From NCBI RefSeq assembly GCF_013359755.1, contig NZ_JABMCJ010000094.1:248001-312000 (forward strand): a stretch of 64,000 nucleotides of DNA. Direction: 5' to 3'. Shown piece by piece: positions 50,607-61,854 of the stretch. Position numbers and translations under genes: made by a program. Position 1 is the first letter of the stretch. Every line of letters begins with the position of its first letter. This stretch comes from Tardiphaga robiniae. GTDB lineage: Bacteria; Pseudomonadota; Alphaproteobacteria; Rhizobiales; Xanthobacteraceae. The notes under the pieces were generated by a model, which searched no databases, had not been told where the DNA came from, and was given only the letters and a program-made list of their open reading frames with translations.

Positions 50607-51770
50607 CTATGGCGCTGGTTTGGAAAGCGCCGCCATCGCGTCGGCTGCGAATTGACGTGAAGCCGCCAGCGCTGCATCGCGCATATCGACTCTATCGAGC
50701 CAGGGCTGAACCACGGCACGATCCGCTGGCGACAGCGTCAGCAATTCACGCTTGGCCGTGGCGATATCGTTGCTGCGCGCAGCCGCGGACGCGCGTGACA
50801 CGGCGCCGCTGTTGCTACCTGCGCCGACAGCATCGGTGCGCTCGATGCGCACCAGCTTGGCCGCGCCGGCCTGCAGACGATCCATGAAACCTGCGCCTAC
50901 CGCAGGCGTGTCCGCCGGAGCGGGTGTGAGCTTCGGTAACACTGCAAGCAGTTCACGGCTGAGCGCGACTGTGTTTGGTACGCCCGTCGTTGCAAACGCA
51001 TCGAGCGGCTTCAGCTGATTGGCATTGCCGGCAAGCGGTTTGACCGCCGCAAGCGCCGCCGCAAAGGGTTCACCTTGACGCACCGACGTATCGAGCAGTG
51101 ATGCCGCAACGACACGGCGCAAGACCGTGTCATCGAAAGGTTTGGTATTCTGTTGGGCGGCCGAAGACTTCAACTCGCCGGCTGCACGTTCGATCTGCCC
51201 GAGCCGCTCATTGATCGGCCCGAGATCGACCACACCGGTCGCGGTGCGCGGCGCGGATTTGAGTTGATTGATGTCGGCGACGACACGATCCGATTGTGTC
51301 TTCGCAGCAGTGAGATCGCCGCGCAATCCCGCGATGGATTTCTCGAGCGTATCGATCCGCGTTGCCAGCCCCGTATCCGGCGCAGCGACCGGGCGCGCTT
51401 CGATCTGCGCAATGCGAGAGGTCAGCGCATCGACATCTGCCTTATCGCTCGATGCAATTCCGCTCAGGCCGAACCATGCAATTCCGGCGACAAGCGCACC
51501 GGCAACCGCGCCAACGGCGACGGGAACCAGGACAGGTGCACGCGCAGGCGAGACGGGCGTCTGCTTTTCAACCGCAGCCTCCGCGGCGGGCTCGGACGGC
51601 GGCATGTCCGACGGTGCGGTATCGACGGACTCCGATGCTGTTTCCGGTACCGCAGGCTCCGCTGCAGCCGGACGCTCGGTGACCTCGGCAGCCGTCAATT
51701 CGATGGTTGGCGGCGGCCGCTTGGGCCGACCGGCATCCGGAGACGATCCCGTCTCATTATCGTCGGCCAT
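50607..51770 (-). CDS. Mitofilin/Mic60-like inner membrane protein (COG4223)
   Basis: Protein of 387 residues. A Pro/Glu/Ala-rich cytoplasmic N-terminus (about 1-75) precedes a single transmembrane helix (VLVPVAVGAVAGALVAGIAWFG near 79-100). A coiled-coil region spans about 110-200, and a C-terminal helical domain contains the LVRIERTD-type text of the family. Alphaproteobacterial Mic60 homologues are encoded beside haem genes and are implicated in membrane curvature and contact sites. It is 7 bp upstream of hemY. The assignment is by architecture and context. Confidence 0.82.
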   Translation of the reverse strand: MADDNETGSSPDAGRPKRPPPTIELTAAEVTERPAAAEPAVPETASESVDTAPSDMPPSEPAAEAAVEKQTPVSPARAPVLVPVAVGAVAGALVAGIAWFGLSGIASSDKADVDALTSRIAQIEARPVAAPDTGLATRIDTLEKSIAGLRGDLTAAKTQSDRVVADINQLKSAPRTATGVVDLGPINERLGQIERAAGELKSSAAQQNTKPFDDTVLRRVVAASLLDTSVRQGEPFAAALAAVKPLAGNANQLKPLDAFATTGVPNTVALSRELLAVLPKLTPAPADTPAVGAGFMDRLQAGAAKLVRIERTDAVGAGSNSGAVSRASAAARSNDIATAKRELLTLSPADRAVVQPWLDRVDMRDAALAASRQFAADAMAALSKPAP

Positions 51771-51826
51771 GGCGTCGGTTCCCTCGTGACATGCCCGATC
51801 CCTACCGGGATTTGGTCACAGCAGTC

Positions 51827-52573
51827 TTAACGCGATAATGGCGCGATGGCACGGTCCAGCGCCGCGAGCAGGGCATTTTCGTCCGGGGTCTGCGCCACCA
51901 CGACCTGGCTGGCTCCGGCATCATGCGCAATCGTACCGACCGCAGCTGAAAGGCAATAGTGTGGAACTGCGAGGGCAGCGATCTCGACGCCCGATAAGCC
52001 CACCGCCTGGAAGAATGCCCGCGCGCTCCGCCGCGAATAATGCAGCACAGCCTCGATTCTGCCGGCCACGAAGGCCGCAGCAACATCATCCGGCAGATCG
52101 GCCACCGGCATCATCCGGTAGGTGGTTTGTGTCACCACCGTGAAACCACGCGCACCGAGTTCGCCAGCGAGATCCCGCGCAAGATCGGCGCCGGCCAGAT
52201 AAAGGAGCGGACGGGTCTTGTTCAGCAGCTTGCTCTTGCTGCTCTCCGTCAATAGGTCCCGCAGCGCCGCAGCATCACCTTCGGCGGACACGACCTTGGC
52301 AAAGCCGAGATCGCGCGCGGCCTCTGCGGTCCGGTCACCGACCGCGAACAGCGGCAGGCGAAGCAGGGTTGCTTGCACCGGCTGATCGGCGAGTGCGCGT
52401 AGCGCATTGGACGACGTCACGATCACCGCGCCGAAATCCGCATCCGAATCGATGAACAGCATCACCTTTTCGAAGCGCAGCATCGGCGCCGCCAGCACCT
52501 CGAAGCCCCGCGCGCGCAAGACGGCGGCGGTGCGGGTAGTGTCCGGCTGCGGGCGAGTGACGAGAATAGCCAT
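51827..52573 (-). CDS. hemD: Uroporphyrinogen-III synthase
   Basis: HemD of 248 residues, which closes hydroxymethylbilane with D-ring inversion to uroporphyrinogen III. Weakly conserved family marks are MAILVTRPQPD at the N-terminus, FGAVIVTSSNALRAL, LFAVGDRTAEAARDLGF, LLYLAGADLARDL and VLHYSRRSARAFFQAV. ATG 52573 gives the standard start; the frame is open to 52645, but the extra residues are not family-like. It is first in the hemD-mitofilin-hemY unit and divergent from tsaD. hemC is not in this window. Confidence 0.88.
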   Translation of the reverse strand: MAILVTRPQPDTTRTAAVLRARGFEVLAAPMLRFEKVMLFIDSDADFGAVIVTSSNALRALADQPVQATLLRLPLFAVGDRTAEAARDLGFAKVVSAEGDAAALRDLLTESSKSKLLNKTRPLLYLAGADLARDLAGELGARGFTVVTQTTYRMMPVADLPDDVAAAFVAGRIEAVLHYSRRSARAFFQAVGLSGVEIAALAVPHYCLSAAVGTIAHDAGASQVVVAQTPDENALLAALDRAIAPLSR

Positions 52574-52700
52574 ATCTGAGGTCCGGTTTCGGGGGTCTCG
52601 CATGCCACGCAGGGCATCGAGTGATTGCACCTTGCGACCCCGCAATGCTACGCCGGGGACAGGAAAAGCCCGGATTTGGCTGATTTAGCAAGGACCGATA

Positions 52701-53792
52701 GTGACCACCGACCAACCGATGCTGGTGCTGGGAATCGAGACGACCTGCGATGAGACCGCGGCCGCCGTCATCGAACGCCAGCCCGACGGCAGCGGCAAGA
52801 TCCTGTCCAATATCGTCCATTCGCAGATCAGCGACCATGCGCCCTATGGCGGCGTGGTGCCCGAGATCGCCGCGCGCGCCCATATCGACCTGCTCGACGG
52901 CATCATCGGCCGCGCCATGAAGGACGCCGACGTCAATTTTGCGCAGCTAAGCGGCGTGGCCGCAGCCGCCGGACCCGGCCTGATTGGCGGCGTCATTGTT
53001 GGTCTCACCACCGCAAAAGCCATAGCCATGGTGCATGACACCCCGCTGGTGGCCGTGAATCATCTCGAAGCCCATGCGCTGACGCCGCGGCTGACCACTT
53101 CCTTGGCGTTTCCGTATTGCCTGTTTCTCGTTTCCGGCGGTCATACCCAGATCGTCGCGGTGCTCGGCGTCGGCCACTATGTCCGGCTCGGCACCACCGT
53201 CGATGACGCCATGGGCGAAGCCTTCGACAAGGTCGCCAAGATGCTCGGACTGCCGTATCCCGGCGGTCCGCAAGTGGAACGCGCCGCATCGGGCGGCGAT
53301 CCCAAGCGCTTTGCCTTTCCGCGGCCAATGCTTGGCCGGCCCGATGCGAATTTTTCGCTCTCCGGTCTCAAAACTGCGGTACGCAACGAAGCCAGCCGGC
53401 TCATTCCGCTGGAAGAGCAGGACATCGCGGATCTCTGCGCCAGCTTCCAGGCGGCGGCGCTGGAATCGACCGCGGATCGATTGAGCGTCGGCCTCAGACT
53501 GTTCGAAGCACAATTCGGCCCGCCGCATGCGCTGGTCGCAGCCGGCGGTGTCGCCTCCAACCAGGCGATCCGCGGTGCGCTGCAGGCCGTCGCCGCAAAA
53601 GCGCAGACCACGCTGATCATCCCGCCGCCGGCACTGTGCACCGACAACGGCGCGATGATCGCCTGGGCCGGCGCAGAGCGTCTTGCGCTGGGACTCACCG
53701 ACACGATGGAAGCACCGCCCCGCGCGCGCTGGCTGCTCGATGCCGACGCGAAGGCGCCGGCGGGTCATTCCAAATCCCGCGCGGCTTACTGA
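52701..53792 (+). CDS. tsaD: tRNA threonylcarbamoyladenosine synthase subunit TsaD
   Basis: Catalytic subunit of t6A37 formation, 363 residues. The ASKHA-fold marks are [13 protein letters not shown] near the N-terminus, the metal-binding HLEAHALTP near 117, [16 protein letters not shown] and the Kae1 motif [19 protein letters not shown] near 173-191. The start codon is GTG 52701. It heads a plus-strand operon with gpsA 10 bp downstream. hemD diverges on the other side, a common alphaproteobacterial order. Confidence 0.94.
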   Translation: MTTDQPMLVLGIETTCDETAAAVIERQPDGSGKILSNIVHSQISDHAPYGGVVPEIAARAHIDLLDGIIGRAMKDADVNFAQLSGVAAAAGPGLIGGVIVGLTTAKAIAMVHDTPLVAVNHLEAHALTPRLTTSLAFPYCLFLVSGGHTQIVAVLGVGHYVRLGTTVDDAMGEAFDKVAKMLGLPYPGGPQVERAASGGDPKRFAFPRPMLGRPDANFSLSGLKTAVRNEASRLIPLEEQDIADLCASFQAAALESTADRLSVGLRLFEAQFGPPHALVAAGGVASNQAIRGALQAVAAKAQTTLIIPPPALCTDNGAMIAWAGAERLALGLTDTMEAPPRARWLLDADAKAPAGHSKSRAAY

Positions 53793-53802
53793 AGAGATCA
53801 CT

Positions 53803-54783
53803 ATGGCCGACTTCAATTCAGTGGCGGTGATTGGCGCCGGGGCCTATGGCACCGCATTGGCCGATGTCGCTGCACGTGCCGGTCGCGAAACCGTGCTTTA
53901 TGCACGCTCGACTGTAGCCGCCGAACTGATGCAGTCGTCGCGCGCCAATCCGCGACTGCCCGGCGCTGCCATCGATGACTCTGTCTTCGTCACCGCCGAT
54001 CTTTCGCTGTCAGCGCGCGCCGATATCATTCTGCTCGGCGTCCCGTCGCAGCAGTTGCGCGAGGCATTGACGGCGCTCGCGCCGCTATTGCCGGCAGGCG
54101 TTCCGGTGGTCGCCTGCGCCAAGGGCATCGAGCGCGGCAGTCACAAATTCATGACGGAAGTCATCGCCGACGTCGCACCGCAGGCGATCCCTGCCATTCT
54201 GTCGGGACCGAATTTCGCTGACGATGTCGCGGCTGGCTTGCCCACGGCCGTGACGCTGGCTTGCGCCGACGAGGATGTCGCTGTCGCACTCGTGCAGGCC
54301 TTGGGCTCGGCGACGTTCCGTCCCTATCACTCCACCGATGTGCGCGGCGTCGAGATCGGCGGCGCGGCGAAGAACGTACTGGCGATCGCCGCAGGCATCG
54401 TCGCCGGCAAGCAGCTCGGCGCGTCGGCCCTTGCGGCACTCACAACACGCGGCTTCAGCGAATTGCTGCGGCTCGGCATCGCATGCGGCGCGCGCACCGA
54501 GACATTGTCGGGTCTGTCGGGATTGGGCGACCTGATCCTGAGCTGTTCGAGCGCGCAATCGCGTAATTTTTCGCTCGGCGTGGCACTGGGCCGCGGTGAG
54601 CAGCCGGCGCCTGGCAAACTTGCCGAAGGTGAGTTCACGGCGCCGGTGCTGATCGAGCTTGCGACATCGAAGGGCGTCGATATGCCGGTGGCAAAGGCCG
54701 TGGCGGCAATTCTGGCCGGCCAGGCAACCATCGATCAGGCAATCGATGGCCTGCTGACGCGGCCGTTCAAGGCAGAAGGATGA
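53803..54783 (+). CDS. gpsA: Glycerol-3-phosphate dehydrogenase (NAD(P)+)
   Basis: Cytoplasmic GpsA of 326 residues, which reduces dihydroxyacetone phosphate to glycerol 3-phosphate for phospholipid synthesis. The Rossmann motif [12 protein letters not shown] is near residues 8-19. [20 protein letters not shown] and the catalytic Lys in [14 protein letters not shown] near 187-200 are present. ATG 53803 is the family start. Its stop overlaps the following L,D-transpeptidase start by 4 bp (ATGA). Confidence 0.94.
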   Translation: MADFNSVAVIGAGAYGTALADVAARAGRETVLYARSTVAAELMQSSRANPRLPGAAIDDSVFVTADLSLSARADIILLGVPSQQLREALTALAPLLPAGVPVVACAKGIERGSHKFMTEVIADVAPQAIPAILSGPNFADDVAAGLPTAVTLACADEDVAVALVQALGSATFRPYHSTDVRGVEIGGAAKNVLAIAAGIVAGKQLGASALAALTTRGFSELLRLGIACGARTETLSGLSGLGDLILSCSSAQSRNFSLGVALGRGEQPAPGKLAEGEFTAPVLIELATSKGVDMPVAKAVAAILAGQATIDQAIDGLLTRPFKAEG

Positions 54784-55331
54784 GTCTGTCGGTTCGGAAC
54801 TATGTGCTGGCCGCTGCGATGCTCCTGCTGTCAGCGGGTGCATTTTTCGTCGGTTGGGACTTCCTGCAGCTCAATCGCCGACTTCCCGAACTGGTCGCGG
54901 CAGAAGAGCGAGCCGATCTCATCACCGTCGACAAGAGTGCCCGTACGCTGACGCTATCGCGCGGCGGCACCGCGCTCGCGACCTATCCGGTGTCGCTGGG
55001 CTCCACGCCGGCCGGCCACAAGACGCGTGAAGGGGACGGGCGCACGCCCCAAGGACGCTACGTCATCGATTCCAAGAATGGCCGCAGCCGCTTTCACCTC
55101 CCGCTCCATATCTCCTATCCGAATACTGAAGACAGCGAGAGCGCGCGACAGCAAGGCGTGGCGCCGGGCGGCGACATTATGATCCACGGCCTGCGCAACG
55201 GCATGAGCTGGCTCGGCAAGCTCCATCTACTCCGCGACTGGACGGATGGTTGAGTCGCCGTGACAAATCGCGAAATTGAGGACATCTGGGCACGGGTCGC
55301 ACCGGGGACGCCCATAGATATCAGACTATAA
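54780..55331 (+). CDS. L,D-transpeptidase (YkuD/YafK-like) with in-frame TGA at the catalytic Cys
   Basis: Predicted exported L,D-transpeptidase that would crosslink peptidoglycan. A signal anchor lies near residues 7-27. The YkuD domain runs from about 46, with the catalytic His136 in IMIHGLRNG and the pre-Cys helix [10 protein letters not shown]. The next codon, 158, is TGA (55251-55253), exactly where homologues have the nucleophile Cys of a DGC(I/V)AVTN motif. The frame then continues [20 protein letters not shown] and on to a TAA at 55329-55331, 183 residues in all. If TGA ends translation the product is 157 residues with no nucleophile. Options are a fresh nonsense mutation, a sequencing error, or Sec/UGA recoding. 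No convincing SECIS hairpin is seen by eye after the TGA. It overlaps gpsA by 4 bp and precedes the EVE gene. Confidence 0.7.
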
Positions 55332-55343
55332 AGGATAGCAGGC

Positions 55344-55760
55344 ATGGCCTATTGGCTGATCAAATCGGAGCCCGACGCCTGGTCGTGGGACGAGCAGAAA
55401 AAGGCCGGTGCCAAGGGCACCGAATGGACCGGCATCCGTAACCACACCGCCAAGCTGAACATGATGAAGATGAAGAAGGGCGACCGCGCCTTCTTCTATC
55501 ATTCGAATATCGGCAAGGAGATCGTGGGTATCGCCGAGATCATCAGGGAGCATCATCCCGATCCCACCGCCGAGCCGGGAACGCCCTGGGTCTGCGTCGA
55601 CGTCAAGGCCGTGCAAGACCTGCCAAAGCCGGTGTCGCTAGCGGCAATCAAGGCTGAGCCGAAGCTTGCTGACGTCGCGATCCTGAAGCAGTCCCGCCTG
55701 TCGGTGCCGCCGATCACTGCCGAGGAATGGAAGCTGCTCTGCAAAATGGGCGGATTGTGA
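55344..55760 (+). CDS. EVE domain protein (ThyN1-like)
   Basis: EVE-fold protein of 138 residues; the fold is a PUA-like reader of modified bases in DNA or RNA. Family text includes YWLIKSEPDAWSWDE at the N-terminus, GIRNHTAKLNMMKMKKGDRAFFYHS and the C-terminal SRLSVPPITAEEWKLLCKMGGL. The start at ATG 55344 follows aaaggata. It lies 12 bp after the transpeptidase frame and overlaps the methyltransferase start by 4 bases. The biological ligand is unknown. Confidence 0.9.
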   Translation: MAYWLIKSEPDAWSWDEQKKAGAKGTEWTGIRNHTAKLNMMKMKKGDRAFFYHSNIGKEIVGIAEIIREHHPDPTAEPGTPWVCVDVKAVQDLPKPVSLAAIKAEPKLADVAILKQSRLSVPPITAEEWKLLCKMGGL

Positions 55761-56434
55761 GCGCCGACGGCGCGGCCAATCTTGCAATCACTGATCCCGT
55801 AGCTTTCATCCGCGCTAATACGCGCCTGCGACCGGTACCACTGGTGCCGAACATTGTGCTGCACACAGCCGACGAGGCCGTACCGCTGTGGAGCAAGACA
55901 GAAGAGGAACTTGGCGAGGCCGGATTGCCGCCACCGTTCTGGGCTTTCGCCTGGGCCGGCGGACAGGCACTGGCGCGCTTTGTTATCGATCATCCCGGGC
56001 ATGTTGCTGAAAAGACCATCATCGATTTCGCAACAGGATCGGGGCTGGTGGCTATCGCCGCGATGAAAGCAGGGGCAAGCAGCGTCTTCGCCTATGACAT
56101 CGACGCCTTTGCGCGCACGGCCATCGCGCTGAACGCGGCTGAAAATGGCGTTACGATCAATGCTCGCGGTGACGATCTGCTCGGCGGCTCATCTGTCCCG
56201 CCCGCACAAACGATTCTGGCAGGCGATATTTTCTATGAACGCGACACCGCAGAGCGCGCCTTTGCATTTCTTTCAGAGCAAGCGGCGCGCGGTGCAACGG
56301 TCCTGATCGGCGACCCCGGCCGCAGCTATCTGCCGAAAGACAAGTTGCGCAAGCTCGCGGAATACAAGGTGCCGGTGACGCGCGATCTCGAAGATGCGGA
56401 GATCAAGAACACGGCCGTGTGGACGCTGGCCTGA
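55757..56434 (+). CDS. Class I methyltransferase, ETF-beta lysine methyltransferase (METTL20)-like
   Basis: SAM-dependent methyltransferase of 225 residues. FIRANTRL and the Pro-rich loop PPFWAFAWAGGQAL near residues 58-72 match the bacterial/mitochondrial METTL20 (ETFBKMT) family, which methylates lysines of ETF beta. Motif I is IIDFATGSGLVAIAA near 88-102. It could also be named PrmA-like or nicotinamide-methylase-like. GTG 55757 gives a GTGA overlap with the EVE stop; ATG 55727 is the alternative. It ends directly against the topoisomerase gene on the other strand. Confidence 0.78.
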   Translation: MSADGAANLAITDPVAFIRANTRLRPVPLVPNIVLHTADEAVPLWSKTEEELGEAGLPPPFWAFAWAGGQALARFVIDHPGHVAEKTIIDFATGSGLVAIAAMKAGASSVFAYDIDAFARTAIALNAAENGVTINARGDDLLGGSSVPPAQTILAGDIFYERDTAERAFAFLSEQAARGATVLIGDPGRSYLPKDKLRKLAEYKVPVTRDLEDAEIKNTAVWTLA

Positions 56435-57541
56435 CTACCCCGCCTCTGCCACTACCTGCGCCAAAAGCTGCTCGCGCTTCGATTGCGAGCGATAGCCCGT
56501 CTGCGTCGCGGCGATGCGGGCGAGAACGCCGTCCTCGAAGGCCGTGACGATGGTGTCGTGCACATAGCTCTTGCGGCAGATCGCTGCCGTGTTCTGCAAC
56601 TCGTCTGCCGCCGAACGCACGGCGTCGAGCACCTGCTTCTTGCGACCGCTAACGCTCGCTGCCGGCTCGATCCGCGACAGCGTTTCGACCACCGTCGCCG
56701 ACGCCATCAGAGTGCGGAAATCCTTCAGTGAAATCTTGATGCCGGCGATATCGCGCAGGAAGGCGTTCACTGCTGCCGTGTTGACCTTGTGAATGCGGCC
56801 AGCATTGTCGCGATACTGGAACAGGCGTTTGCCCGGCACATCGTGCAGGATACCAATCGCGCGGACAAGCTTCGACGCATTGGACTCCTTGCGCACTGCC
56901 TTGCCGCCCTTGGCCTTGAAGGTGAGCACGATGCAATCGTCTTCGAGCTGCACGTTCGACTTCATCAGCGTTGTAGCGCCGCGGGTGCCCGACAGCTTCA
57001 TGTAGCTCTCATTGCCGGCACGGATCGCGGTGCGCGTGACGAGTTCGATGACAGCGGCGAGCGCGAACTCACGCGTGGGCTCGTCGCCAGCCAGAAGCGC
57101 CGAGACGTTGCGGCGGATCTTCGGCAGTGCCGCAACCAGCTTCGCCAGCCGATGCGCCTTGCGCTGCTCGCGGACCTTCTCCCAATCCGAGTGATAGCGG
57201 TATTGCAGGCGGCCGGCCGCGTCGCGGCCTACGGCCTGCAAATGCGACGTAGGATCAGCGGCATAGCGGACCTCGGCATAGGCCGGGGGCACTGCCATGG
57301 AGTTCAGCCGCTTGATCGTCCCGATATGCTTGATCGGGGTGCCGTTGGCCCTGACGAAGGAATAAGATTTTCCGCGCTTGAGCCGGCGGATCGTCAGCTC
57401 AGACTGATCTCCGAGCTTCAGGCCCATTTCACGGGCCAAAACCTCCACACTCGCGGGGCTTGGCTTGGCCATACGGGCTGGCCGCGCGACGGAACGGGCG
57501 GAAACGGCCCGGGAAGGCGCGAAATTCTGCTGTTCCATCAT
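56435..57541 (-). CDS. DNA topoisomerase IB (poxvirus/bacterial type)
   Basis: Type IB topoisomerase of 368 residues that relaxes supercoils through a 3'-phosphotyrosine. A basic, poorly conserved N-terminus (about 1-45) is followed by the binding domain and a catalytic domain with the Arg-Lys-Arg residues in TRTAIRAGNESYMK and FKAKGGKAVRKE. The nucleophile is Tyr326 in CRKSYVHDTIV. The sequence is complete. ATG 57541 or ATG 57538 is the start. It is convergent with the methyltransferase gene: their stop codons abut with no spacer. Confidence 0.9.
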   Translation of the reverse strand: MMEQQNFAPSRAVSARSVARPARMAKPSPASVEVLAREMGLKLGDQSELTIRRLKRGKSYSFVRANGTPIKHIGTIKRLNSMAVPPAYAEVRYAADPTSHLQAVGRDAAGRLQYRYHSDWEKVREQRKAHRLAKLVAALPKIRRNVSALLAGDEPTREFALAAVIELVTRTAIRAGNESYMKLSGTRGATTLMKSNVQLEDDCIVLTFKAKGGKAVRKESNASKLVRAIGILHDVPGKRLFQYRDNAGRIHKVNTAAVNAFLRDIAGIKISLKDFRTLMASATVVETLSRIEPAASVSGRKKQVLDAVRSAADELQNTAAICRKSYVHDTIVTAFEDGVLARIAATQTGYRSQSKREQLLAQVVAEAG

Positions 57542-57892
57542 AGTGTTATCTGCCTCGTCGGCCCTGTGTCTCTACTAATGCCGTTTATTGATTTTTGGTT
57601 CCGGGCCGCTTGGCCGTCCCTGCGAGGGCGATTTAGGGGCTTCCCGCAACTATTGCGAGTCCACAGGTACGCAATTTCGGTTACTGGTTACCGTTTAGCG
57701 CCCGAATTGGCTTTATGATGAAATTTCCGAGCCGTCAAAACGCGAACGTGATCGGGGCTGCGACCTTGCGGACCGACCAAAGGCCTAGTCCGTCCCCGCT
57801 TGTCCGGCTATCTCGCCCCGGCGCATATTGCGCGCAACGAGAACCGGCTGGCGGCGAATTCGCGCAGCGGTCGCATGGTGGTGGAGGGGACG
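57542..57892. other. Intergenic region between topoisomerase IB and acs
   Basis: About 350 bp that should hold the divergent promoters of the two genes. A direct repeat ggttac-t-ggttac is seen around 57680-57692. Open frames extend upstream from acs, but none has family resemblance. Nothing else is supported. Confidence 0.4.
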
Positions 57893-59842
<1,950 letters not shown>

Positions 59843-59880
59843 CCGCTCGCCCAATCTGTCGGCAAACACGGAGTGATGTG

Positions 59881-61002
59881 GTGGATCGTCGGTCATTCGT
59901 GTTGGGAAGTGCTGCAGTTGTTGCGGGCGGAGCTTCCGCCCGTGCGCAACATGCCGGTCATCCCGCGTTGCCTGCGGCACCATCGTCGAAAGAGCCCTAC
60001 GCCAAATTGCAAGGTGGCGTACCGCATCACATGACGCCCGAGCAGGAGGCGCAGCGCGTCACAGAGAGTCCGGCGCCGAAAGGGCCGCAAGGAAAGTGGA
60101 TATCGCGTGCGGCACTGCCGTTGCCGCGCAGCGAGATGGCCTGGGCGACATCATGGGCCGATCGTATGCATATCGTCGGCGGCTACGGCGAAGGCCGTGT
60201 CGACCGCCCCTATCACCATGTCTACGATCCCGCTTCAGATCAGTGGCTCGACGCAGCGCCCCTGCCGCGCGGCGCCAACCATGTCTCGGTCACTGCCGAT
60301 GCCGGACGCGTCTATGCGCTCGGCGGTTTCATGCAGCAGAACCGCGGCTCGGACCAGAACGCCTATGCCTATGATGTCGCTGCCAATCGCTGGGATGCGA
60401 TCGCGCCCTTGCCGCGACCACGCGGTGCCGGCGCTGCCGTTGCGCTGAACGGCAAAATCCATCTGATCGGCGGCGCGTCGGAACCGGCGGCTGAGCGCGC
60501 CAGTGTCAGTTGGCACGAAGTCTATGATCCCAAGACCGACAAATGGGAGACCCGCAAGGCACTGCCCGGTGCGCGCGACCATGTCGGCTGCGTCGCCACG
60601 CGCGGCGTGATCCATGTGATCGGCGGGCGTTTCAATACGTTCGAGTACAATACCGATCTGCACCATGTGTATCTGCCCGAGCGCGACACATGGGAGCTGC
60701 GCGCCGCACTGCCGACGACCCGTTCGGGCCATGGCCTTGTCGTGTATCGCGACCGGCTGTTTGCCATGGGCGGAGAATCCGGCGTGGTGCAGAACGGCCA
60801 GCTCACCCAGGGCAAGGTGTACGGACAGATGGAAAGCTACGACCCGGCCTCCGACACCTGGCAGAGCCACGCGCCGATGCTGACCCCGCGCCATGCGGTC
60901 GGCGCCACAGTTATTGGCGACTGGATCTATGTGGCCGGTGGCGGCGCTGTCCTCGGCGGCGCGGTACAATCCGCCGTCCATGAGGCCTTTACGCTGGCCT
61001 AG
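59881..61002 (+). CDS. Tat-exported Kelch-repeat protein
   Basis: Periplasmic beta-propeller protein of about 373 residues. The N-terminus has DRRSFVLGSAAVVAGGASARAQ, a twin-arginine signal with cleavage near residue 22. Five or more Kelch repeats follow, each with a GG pair and a W some 12-20 residues later (HIVGGYGEG, YALGGFMQQ, HLIGGASEP, HVIGGRFNT, FAMGGESGV, YVAGGGAVL). Kelch propellers in the periplasm bind proteins or sugars; no enzyme function is assigned. The start is GTG 59881 or GTG 59878; GGAG at 59870-59873 favours 59881. Confidence 0.85.
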   Translation: MDRRSFVLGSAAVVAGGASARAQHAGHPALPAAPSSKEPYAKLQGGVPHHMTPEQEAQRVTESPAPKGPQGKWISRAALPLPRSEMAWATSWADRMHIVGGYGEGRVDRPYHHVYDPASDQWLDAAPLPRGANHVSVTADAGRVYALGGFMQQNRGSDQNAYAYDVAANRWDAIAPLPRPRGAGAAVALNGKIHLIGGASEPAAERASVSWHEVYDPKTDKWETRKALPGARDHVGCVATRGVIHVIGGRFNTFEYNTDLHHVYLPERDTWELRAALPTTRSGHGLVVYRDRLFAMGGESGVVQNGQLTQGKVYGQMESYDPASDTWQSHAPMLTPRHAVGATVIGDWIYVAGGGAVLGGAVQSAVHEAFTLA

Positions 61003-61275
61003 TGACCTCCAGCGCATCGCATCTGGCTGGCCTCACGCGATTGTCAGGGCCGGATGGCCACCCCCGGCCAATTTAGAGCGAGTGTTGTTTTCCGGGCATT
61101 TACTTTGTTCAGCGGATTTCCTCTTTAGGCGCTCGTTGGCGCACTCCCCCGCGCTGGCAGAGACCGGTTGTTTACGCGACTGGTTGAGAATTTCCCGTGT
61201 GCAATTGTTTTCGTCGCCTTGAGAGGCGGCACGACCTCGTCGGCCGCTACCGGCCGGGCCGAACTGGAGAGATCG

Positions 61276-61791
61276 ATGTCCTTGAAGATTGCTAGTGCGC
61301 TGGCAGCCACCGTTGTCGTTGGCGCCCTGATGTCCCCCACCGCGCAGGCAGCACCCAATGTGGTCGGCTTCCACGGCGACTATGCCCCCGGCACCATCGT
61401 CGTGAAGACCAATGAGCGTAAGCTGTATCTCGTGCTCGAACAGGGTCAGGCCGTGCGCTATCCCGTCGGTGTCGGCAAGCCCGGCAAACAGTGGGCCGGC
61501 GCCACCAAGATCGACGGCAAGTACCGCCAGCCGGCCTGGGCTCCGCCCGCCGACGTCAAGCGTGACAATCCGAATATCCCCGATGTGATTGCGGGCGGTT
61601 CGCCAGCTAATCCGATGGGCGTTGCTGCAATGACCCTCGCCGGCGGCGAATATGCCATCCACGGCACCAACCGCCCCAATTCGATCGGCGGCTATGTCTC
61701 TTACGGTTGCGTCCGCATGTACAACGAAGACATCACCGACCTCTATTCGCGCGTCTCGGTCGGCACGCCGGTGATCGTCACTCAGCGCTGA
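61276..61791 (+). CDS. L,D-transpeptidase (ErfK/YbiS/YcfS/YnhG type)
   Basis: Exported L,D-transpeptidase of 171 residues. The signal peptide ends near residue 25 (AATVVVGALMSPTAQA). The YkuD domain has VKTNERKLYLVLEQGQAVRYPV, the catalytic His129 in YAIHGTNRPNSIGG and the nucleophile Cys145 in SYGCVRMYNEDI. It could make 3-3 crosslinks or anchor envelope proteins to peptidoglycan. It is fully intact, in contrast to the transpeptidase beside gpsA. ATG 61276 starts the signal peptide; the frame is open further upstream without resemblance. A strong terminator follows. Confidence 0.92.
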   Translation: MSLKIASALAATVVVGALMSPTAQAAPNVVGFHGDYAPGTIVVKTNERKLYLVLEQGQAVRYPVGVGKPGKQWAGATKIDGKYRQPAWAPPADVKRDNPNIPDVIAGGSPANPMGVAAMTLAGGEYAIHGTNRPNSIGGYVSYGCVRMYNEDITDLYSRVSVGTPVIVTQR

Positions 61792-61815
61792 TCGCTGGCA
61801 GCTTCGCTATTCTGA

Positions 61816-61845
61816 AAAGCCGCGCATGATGCGCGGCTTTTTGTT
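61816..61845. terminator. Bidirectional terminator after the L,D-transpeptidase
   Basis: An 11-bp perfect stem, 61816-61826 with 61830-61840, has a tga loop. T-rich sequence follows on the plus strand and A-rich sequence precedes it, so it can serve both this gene and the convergent nuclease gene. Confidence 0.85.
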
Positions 61846-61854
61846 TTGCTGATC

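Noticed and set aside
55254-55300. A SECIS element after the TGA of the L,D-transpeptidase
   Set aside because: Only weak pairings are visible by eye (for example tcgc/gcga, or a 5-bp stem with a 28-nt loop), so it is not annotated as a feature.
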